A stretch of 64,000 nucleotides of DNA from Gaetbulibacter saemankumensis DSM 17032 (GTDB lineage: Bacteria; Bacteroidota; Bacteroidia; Flavobacteriales; Flavobacteriaceae): positions 1,351,492-1,415,491 of the forward strand of contig NZ_KE384430.1 of assembly GCF_000425645.1 (NCBI RefSeq), given 5' to 3'. Each line of letters starts with the position of its first letter. The stretch's first letter is position 1. This document shows, one piece after another, positions 58,701-64,000 of this stretch. Below the pieces are notes generated by a model, which saw only the letters and a list, made by a program, of their open reading frames with translations, was not told the DNA's origin and made no database searches. A program made the position numbers and the translations under genes.

Positions 58701-58720
58701 TGTAACTAAAAAAGTTCATA

Positions 58721-60184
58721 ATGAATTCAGAAATAAGACAATTAGAACCACAACAACTTTGGAATAAATTTGCCGATTTAAATGCCGTACCACGCCCGTC
58801 AAAAAAAGAAGAGCGTGTAATAGCTTTTATGAAAGAATTTGGCGAAAATTTAGGACTGGAAACCCTTGTTGATACGGTTGGAAATGTAATTATAAAAAAA
58901 CCGGCTACTGCTGGTATGGAAAATAGAACAACCGTTGTTATGCAGTCGCATTTAGATATGGTGCACCAAAAAAATAAAGATACCGTTTTTGATTTTGATA
59001 ATCAAGGCATTGAAATGTACGTTGAAGGAGATTGGGTTCGCGCTAAAGGTACAACGCTTGGAGCTGATAATGGATTAGGTGTTGCTACAATTATGGCTAT
59101 TTTAGAAAGTACCGATATTCCACATCCGGCTATTGAAGCTCTGTTTACTATTGATGAAGAAACTGGTATGACTGGTGCTATGGGCTTAGAAGGCGGTTTG
59201 CTTGAAGGAGGAATTCTGTTAAATTTAGATACCGAAGAAGATAATGAAATTGGAGTTGGCTGTGCAGGAGGTGTCGATGTTACTGCAACCAGAACTTATA
59301 CAGAAGAGGAAACACCAGAATTTAAAATAGGTTTTTCTGTTGAGATTAAGGGTTTACAAGGCGGGCATTCAGGCATGCAAATTCATGAAGGCTTAGGTAA
59401 TGCCAATAAAATTATGAACAGATTGCTGTTTGATGGTTTTGAGAATTTTGGTTTAAGAATTTCTGAAATTGACGGTGGGAGCTTGCGTAATGCGATTCCA
59501 AGAGAAAGTAAAGCAATTGTCGCAATTGATGCGATTCATGAGGAAGCCTTTATTTTAGAAATAAATCTTTTGGCAAATAGTATTAAGACAGAGTTGAAAA
59601 CTATGGAGCCAGATTTAGAAGTCATCATTTCAAAATGTGAAACTCCTGAAAAAATTATGGATTTAGGAGTTCAGGAAGGTTTTACCAGAGCACTGTATTC
59701 TGCTCAAAATGGTGTCTATAGAATGAGTGCCGATATTCCAAATTTAGTTGAAACTTCAAATAATATAGCAAGAGTTCAGTTAAAAGATGGGAAGATTCAC
59801 GTGGGGTGTTTAACGAGGTCTTCCGTTGAAAGTTCAAAGTGGGATTTAGCGAATATGCTACGTGCTACTTTCGAATTAACCGGTTGTGAAGTTGAGTTTT
59901 CGGGAGAATATCCGGGGTGGACTCCAAATATGGATTCTGCAATATTGAAAGTGCTTTCAAATATATATAAAGAGATGAATGGTGAACCCGCTCATGTAGC
60001 GGCCTGTCATGCAGGTTTAGAATGTGGTATTCTAGGGCAAAATTATCCAGAGATGGATATGATTAGTTTTGGCCCGAATATTAAAGGAGCCCACTCCCCA
60101 GATGAGCGTGCACAAATTTCATCGGCTCAGAAATATTGGAAATTTGTTTTAGAAATTTTGAAACAAATACCAATGAAAAACTAA
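58721..60184 (+). CDS. pepD: aminoacyl-histidine dipeptidase (M20 family)
   Basis: A 487-residue cytosolic zinc dipeptidase. VVMQSHLDMVHQKN (His and Asp ligands), GTTLGADNGLGVATIMAILE, ALFTIDEETGMTGAMGLEGG (general base Glu) and HAGLECGILGQNYPEMDMIS are the M20C hallmarks. It splits dipeptides, preferring Xaa-His in E. coli. The lid domain (about 200-380) is present, length normal. Its location 4 kb from hutHUI is noted; supply of free histidine is possible but not shown. Monocistronic. Confidence 0.95.
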   Translation: MNSEIRQLEPQQLWNKFADLNAVPRPSKKEERVIAFMKEFGENLGLETLVDTVGNVIIKKPATAGMENRTTVVMQSHLDMVHQKNKDTVFDFDNQGIEMYVEGDWVRAKGTTLGADNGLGVATIMAILESTDIPHPAIEALFTIDEETGMTGAMGLEGGLLEGGILLNLDTEEDNEIGVGCAGGVDVTATRTYTEEETPEFKIGFSVEIKGLQGGHSGMQIHEGLGNANKIMNRLLFDGFENFGLRISEIDGGSLRNAIPRESKAIVAIDAIHEEAFILEINLLANSIKTELKTMEPDLEVIISKCETPEKIMDLGVQEGFTRALYSAQNGVYRMSADIPNLVETSNNIARVQLKDGKIHVGCLTRSSVESSKWDLANMLRATFELTGCEVEFSGEYPGWTPNMDSAILKVLSNIYKEMNGEPAHVAACHAGLECGILGQNYPEMDMISFGPNIKGAHSPDERAQISSAQKYWKFVLEILKQIPMKN

Positions 60185-60188
60185 AACT

Positions 60189-60226
60189 AAAAAAGGCTGT
60201 TTAATAATTTAAACAGCCTTTTTTAA
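60189..60226. terminator. bidirectional terminator after pepD
   Basis: AAAAAAGGCTGTTTA (from 60189) pairs with TAAACAGCCTTTTTT (to about 60224), with a short AT loop. It stands between convergent pepD and yidD. Confidence 0.92.
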
Positions 60227-60238
60227 TATATTAATTTT

Positions 60239-60460
60239 TTAAGGAACCGGATCGTATCCAGAGCCTCCCCATGGGTGGCAACTAAAAATACGTTTTAAAG
60301 CTAACCAGCCGCCTTTTACAAGCCCATGTTTTTTAAGGGCATCTTTCGTGTAATGCGAGCAAGTTGGTGTATACCTGCAGGTTGCCGGCGTAAGCGGTGA
60401 AATCAATACTTGATACACTTTTATTAAAAATAAAAACGGTGCAATAAGTATTTTTTTCAT
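60239..60460 (-). CDS. yidD: membrane protein insertion efficiency factor YidD
   Basis: A 73-residue peripheral membrane protein. [34 protein letters not shown] and [13 protein letters not shown] are its conserved cysteine-containing blocks, complete to the C-terminus. It aids insertion of membrane proteins by YidC. It is not with rpmH or rnpA, its usual neighbours, but 36 bases downstream of cysS in the same direction. Confidence 0.96.
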   Translation of the reverse strand: MKKILIAPFLFLIKVYQVLISPLTPATCRYTPTCSHYTKDALKKHGLVKGGWLALKRIFSCHPWGGSGYDPVP

Positions 60461-60496
60461 GCTGTTAGGTCTTCGAGAGTATTAGTCCCTTAGTTT

Positions 60497-61978
60497 TTAG
60501 TTAACAGAAAAGGTTGTTCCTTCTTTACCATCTTTTAGCTGGATACCAACTTCAGCTAATTCATCTCTGATTTTATCTGATAACGCAAAATCTTTATTTG
60601 CTCTGGCTTCCTGTCGTAATTTGATTAATAAATCGACAGCTCCAGATAATTTATCAGTACCCGATTCTTTTTTGGTTACATTTTCTAATCCTAAAATATC
60701 GAATGTAAAGGTGTTAATAGTTTCAGCTAATACTTTTAAATCTTCGGATGTTACGCTAGCTTGCCCTTCTTTTACCTGATTAATGTATTTAGCAGCATCA
60801 AATAAATGCGCGATTAAAATGGGTGAGTTAAAATCATCATTCATGGCATCGTAACAAGCTTTTTTCCAAGCTTGTATATCGATGGTTGATTTGTCTGATG
60901 CTTTTAAGGTCTCTAATAAATTAATGGCATCCATCAATCGGAAAAACCCTTTTTCGCTAGCTAATAAGCCTTCATCAGTTAAATCTAGAACACTTCTGTA
61001 TGACGATTGAGCGATGAAGAAACGAATCACGCTTGGTGCATAGGCTTTGCTAAAAAACTTATTATTACCCGATAGTAATTCGTCCGGGTTCACTGTGTTG
61101 CCCGTTGTTTTAGACATGCGTTGTCCATTAAGCTCTAGCATATTAGCATGCATCCAGTAGTTTACTGGGGATTTGCCAATAGCAGCTTCATTTTGTGCTA
61201 TTTCACATTCGTGATGCGGGAACTTTAAGTCCATACCACCACCGTGAATATCGAATTGCTCCCCCAGATACTTCGTACTCATAGCAGTACATTCTAAATG
61301 CCACCCTGGGAAGCCGTCACTCCATGGTGAAGGCCAACGCATAATATGCTGAGGTTCTGCTTTTTTCCAAAGCGCAAAATCTTGTGGGTTTTTCTTGTCA
61401 CTTTGGCCGTCTAAAGCACGCGTATTATGAATAAGATCGTCCAGTTTACGTTTGCTTAATTTTCCATACTCATGACTTTTATTAAACTTATGAACATCGA
61501 AATAAACCGATCCGTTTACTTCATAGGCAAAACCATTATCGATAATAGTTTTAATGAGTTCAATTTGCTCAATAATATGTCCCGTTGCTGTTGGTTCAAT
61601 ACTAGGAGGGAGGAAATTAAACGTATTCAATATATTATGAAAGTCGACAGTGTAGCGCTGTACTACTTCCATAGGTTCAATTTGTTCTAAACGTGCTTTT
61701 TTAGTGATTTTGTCTTCACCTGTATCAGCATCATTTTCTAAATGCCCCGCATCAGTTATATTTCTTACATAGCGAACTTTATAGCCTAAATGTTTCAGAT
61801 ATCGAAATATCATATCAAAAGACATAAACGTTCGAACATTTCCTAGGTGAACATTGCTATAAACGGTAGGTCCGCAAACATACATGCCAATATGACCTTC
61901 GTTAATAGGTTTAAAAATTTCTTTTTTCCCCGTAAGCGAGTTATGTATTTTAATTTGCTGTTGCTGATAAAGTTGCAT
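60497..61978 (-). CDS. cysS: cysteinyl-tRNA synthetase
   Basis: A 493-residue class I synthetase. [20 protein letters not shown] contains the HIGH-like motif (HLGN) and the first zinc Cys, [20 protein letters not shown] and [12 protein letters not shown] the other zinc ligands, and [12 protein letters not shown] is the KMSKS loop. It charges tRNA-Cys with cysteine. Length is normal. The C-terminal helical anticodon domain (about 330-490) is present. It precedes yidD and follows folE, all on the minus strand. Confidence 0.97.
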   Translation of the reverse strand: MQLYQQQQIKIHNSLTGKKEIFKPINEGHIGMYVCGPTVYSNVHLGNVRTFMSFDMIFRYLKHLGYKVRYVRNITDAGHLENDADTGEDKITKKARLEQIEPMEVVQRYTVDFHNILNTFNFLPPSIEPTATGHIIEQIELIKTIIDNGFAYEVNGSVYFDVHKFNKSHEYGKLSKRKLDDLIHNTRALDGQSDKKNPQDFALWKKAEPQHIMRWPSPWSDGFPGWHLECTAMSTKYLGEQFDIHGGGMDLKFPHHECEIAQNEAAIGKSPVNYWMHANMLELNGQRMSKTTGNTVNPDELLSGNNKFFSKAYAPSVIRFFIAQSSYRSVLDLTDEGLLASEKGFFRLMDAINLLETLKASDKSTIDIQAWKKACYDAMNDDFNSPILIAHLFDAAKYINQVKEGQASVTSEDLKVLAETINTFTFDILGLENVTKKESGTDKLSGAVDLLIKLRQEARANKDFALSDKIRDELAEVGIQLKDGKEGTTFSVN

Positions 61979-62008
61979 GTTATAATATTCTGTTATTCGC
62001 GTTTAAAA

Positions 62009-62686
62009 TTAGAATTTAGTGTCTAATTTAATGTAGTCTAAGAATTCTCGGCGAGTAGCATCGTCTTTAAATTTACCGCCAAACTCTGAGGTTACTGTGC
62101 TGCTTTCAATATCTCTAATACCTCTTGAGTTAACACATAAATGTTTGGCATCTACAACGCAAGCTACATCTTGAGTATTTAATACTTTTTGTAATTCTTT
62201 TACTATTTGAATAGTTAAACGCTCCTGTACTTGAGGGCGTTTCGCGAAATAATCAACAATACGATTCATTTTAGATAATCCTACAACTGTTCCGTTAGAT
62301 ATATAAGCAATATGCGCTTTTCCAACGATTGGTAATAAGTGGTGCTCACAGGTAGAATAAACCGTAATGTTTTTTTCTACGAGCATTTCACCATACTTGT
62401 ATTTATTTTCAAAAGTTGAAGCACTAGGTTTTTTCTTTGGATCTAAACCTCCAAAAATTTCTTTAACAAACATTTTTGCTACACGGTTTGGTGTTCCGCT
62501 AAGACTGTCATCTGTTAAGTCTAAGCCTAATGTTTCCATGATATGGCGTACATCATCTTTAATGATTTCTATTTTTTCATCATTAGAAAGCTTAAAAGCA
62601 TCACCTCGTAAAGGTGTATTAGATGATGTTCCAATGTGATCGTCTCCTAAAGATTCGAATTCTTCGATTTTATTCTCAATTTTCAT
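62009..62686 (-). CDS. folE: GTP cyclohydrolase I
   Basis: A 225-residue enzyme that converts GTP to dihydroneopterin triphosphate, the start of folate (and pterin) synthesis. STCEHHLLPIVGKAHIAY holds the first zinc Cys and His, and CVVDAKHLCVNSRGI the last zinc Cys. GLSKMNRIVDYFAKRPQVQE is the other conserved block. Zinc site complete. The first 40 residues (DDHIGTSSNTPL...) are a normal family extension. CAAAGATA at 62715-62722 is its likely -7 box. The 30-base gap suggests co-transcription with cysS. Confidence 0.97.
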   Translation of the reverse strand: MKIENKIEEFESLGDDHIGTSSNTPLRGDAFKLSNDEKIEIIKDDVRHIMETLGLDLTDDSLSGTPNRVAKMFVKEIFGGLDPKKKPSASTFENKYKYGEMLVEKNITVYSTCEHHLLPIVGKAHIAYISNGTVVGLSKMNRIVDYFAKRPQVQERLTIQIVKELQKVLNTQDVACVVDAKHLCVNSRGIRDIESSTVTSEFGGKFKDDATRREFLDYIKLDTKF

Positions 62687-62714
62687 AAACTGTAATACGT
62701 CATGTTTAAGTTTG

Positions 62715-62722
62715 CAAAGATA
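62715..62722 (-). promoter_or_regulatory. -7 promoter box of folE
   Basis: Reads TATCTTTG then C on the minus strand, matching TAnnTTTGc, about 30 bases ahead of the ATG at 62686. No -33 element at the usual distance. Confidence 0.55.
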
Positions 62723-62810
62723 AGCAAAACAGTTTTCTTATGTTTCCTATTAACAAACAAATAATTACTAGGCTTTGTCTGTGTTTTTGGGGTAAAATTA
62801 CATGAGATTA

Positions 62811-62842
62811 AAAAAAGCTTGAATTTTTGGTTCAAGCTTTGT
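62811..62842 (-). terminator. terminator of the OmpP1/FadL-like gene
   Basis: AAAGCTTGAA (62814-62823) pairs with TTCAAGCTTT (62831-62840); on the minus strand seven T's follow, so it ends the gene at 62862. The remaining bases to folE hold nothing else that I see. Confidence 0.8.
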
Positions 62843-62861
62843 TTTCGTGAGGTTTTTTAGC

Positions 62862-64000
62862 TTAAATATTAAAGCATAATGATAGTGATACCCTGTTGTT
62901 TTTGTGATCTGTCGAAGCGCTTGGAGGGGTGTCATAATATAAATTATATAGGTTGTTTATTTCAGAACGTTCAAAGTAATCATATGTCACGTCTAATTTA
63001 ACGTTTCCAAAATTATAACCTAAACCAAAGGAGTAACCATTTAAATCGCCAAGTGTTATGTTGTCATTATAAGGACTTTCCTCAAACCGATAACCACCTC
63101 GTAAACTGAGTCGTTCTATTTTATATTCACCACCAACACGATACGAGTTAGTTGCAGCTAAAAAGTTATTAACATCATCATTCAATTCTGTAAAATCGTA
63201 TCCCGGTTTAAATTTGGTGTTGCTGTAATCTTTTCTTGAATAATCAAAACTAATTAATCCATGCGTTCCAAAAACATAAGCTAAACTTCCTTTAAGTTTA
63301 GAAGGTGTTTTTAAGCGGTATCTTGGATATATATTAGTGATTTCAGGGTAAATTTCTATAAATCCTGCATCACCATCAGTTGCTAGGTATTGGCTTGTTC
63401 TTTCTTCAATGGTGTACCAGGTAGGAGAGTCGTAGGTTACCCCTAGTCTTAACCCAGGTCCTAATTTAAAAATACCCCCTAACTGAAAAGAAAACCCATT
63501 TCCATAAGCGGTAAGGTTATTTTCAAACTCCACATCGTTTACTAAAGAGCCAGGATTATCATTGTATTCAAATAATAAAGTGGTGCGATTATAATCAATA
63601 AAATGCGTGTTTAAGTTTAATCCCAAGTACACACTTTCTTCATATTGAGCGGCCATGTTAAAGGTGATTTTACCGTTGTATCCTCTAGTGATGTACGAGT
63701 AGTCATGGTCGAAGCTTCCTGGGTTTATATTTGAAAAATAAGTGGTGTTTCCGTCGTTGTTAATGTCGTCTGGTTCTAAAATAAAAGATTCAAATCCTAA
63801 AAATCCCTGCTGATGCCCGTACCCATAAATACGACCAATTTCACGATATGCTTCGCTTAGTGTTTCTTCAGGCAAGGCTGAAATTTCATCTAAACGTTTT
63901 CCATCGGCATAATCATAGAAATAACTGGCAATCGAGTTACTGTAGCTTGGGTCGTTTAAGTTATTTAGGCCAATAGCTCGCCAGTAATTATCGTGACTAT
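62862..64000 (-). CDS. OmpP1/FadL/TodX-family outer membrane transport protein, C-terminal part
   Basis: The gene runs off the right edge; about 379 C-terminal residues are present and the signal peptide is outside the window. The visible start reads SHDNYWRAIGLNNLNDPSYS, then YADGKRLDEISALPEETLSE. Strand-rich segments (FGTHGLISFDYSRKDYSN, YGFGLGYNFGNVKLDVTYDY-like) and the terminal SLSLCFNI fit a barrel of the FadL family that moves hydrophobic compounds. Frame is open with no break to the window end. The cargo cannot be told. Confidence 0.85.
   Translation of the reverse strand, partial: SHDNYWRAIGLNNLNDPSYSNSIASYFYDYADGKRLDEISALPEETLSEAYREIGRIYGYGHQQGFLGFESFILEPDDINNDGNTTYFSNINPGSFDHDYSYITRGYNGKITFNMAAQYEESVYLGLNLNTHFIDYNRTTLLFEYNDNPGSLVNDVEFENNLTAYGNGFSFQLGGIFKLGPGLRLGVTYDSPTWYTIEERTSQYLATDGDAGFIEIYPEITNIYPRYRLKTPSKLKGSLAYVFGTHGLISFDYSRKDYSNTKFKPGYDFTELNDDVNNFLAATNSYRVGGEYKIERLSLRGGYRFEESPYNDNITLGDLNGYSFGLGYNFGNVKLDVTYDYFERSEINNLYNLYYDTPPSASTDHKNNRVSLSLCFNI

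Overview
The window looks like a chromosomal stretch from a marine-type member of the Flavobacteriaceae (Bacteroidota). The evidence is an AT-rich sequence, Bacteroidota housekeeping promoters (TTTG-N19-TAnnTTTG, perfect ahead of rpmH), almost no Shine-Dalgarno sequences, type IX secretion (T9SS) C-terminal sorting domains, many SC-type lipoproteins, a TonB-dependent receptor, and families typical of the phylum (DUF4199, DUF4252, DUF4382, DUF5777, DUF3810, Zn-free L31). I see no insertion sequence, prophage, CRISPR array, rRNA or tRNA gene; it reads as a stable core-genome segment with a few accessory loci.

Layout. 1-3.7 kb: phosphohexomutase (cut by the window edge), a GT2 glycosyltransferase, DUF4199 protein, L31 and a GlmU-like sugar nucleotidyltransferase. 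4-12.6 kb: a four-repeat T9SS-secreted protein, an orphan oligopeptide-binding lipoprotein, MtaB, small lipoproteins and a lytic transglycosylase. 12.9-16 kb: rpmH and a shortened carB. 16-20.7 kb: a minus-strand envelope cluster (OB-fold protein, T9SS cupredoxin, DUF5777 barrel, two mini cytochrome c lipoproteins, YceI) that looks like a periplasmic redox or copper unit. 20.8-23 kb: thioesterase and RmuC. 23.1-27.1 kb: a one-protein transmembrane transcription regulator (PI-PLC-like and LamG outside, SARP-like DNA-binding and BTAD-like inside) followed by a Tat-exported GH109-type glycosidase, with 12-bp direct repeats between them. 27.2-33.8 kb: a corrinoid-uptake locus, with a BtuFCD-type ABC operon, a cobalamin riboswitch, a BtuB-like receptor, and two Dph6-like ATP pyrophosphatases on either side of the receptor.

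33.8-37.6 kb: S41 protease, then an ECF sigma/anti-sigma/DUF4252 x2 operon. 37.6-48.6 kb: purB, a haem-binding protein, a glycosyltransferase, an ABC-F protein, Hsp20, a sirtuin without the zinc cysteines, TrmH, a frameshifted small gene, and a DEAD-box helicase with a structured leader. 48.7-54.5 kb: a LysR regulator divergent from hutHUI (histidine degradation). 54.5-64 kb: M48 protease, rRNA/tRNA methyltransferase, DUF3810 protease, a LuxR-type regulator, PepD, YidD, CysS, FolE and an OmpP1/FadL-type porin cut by the right edge.

The loci most worth following up are the transmembrane SARP-like regulator with its GH109 neighbour, the paired Dph6-like ligases around the B12 receptor, and the cupredoxin/cytochrome/DUF5777/YceI cluster. 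All functions are read from sequence alone; no database search was run.
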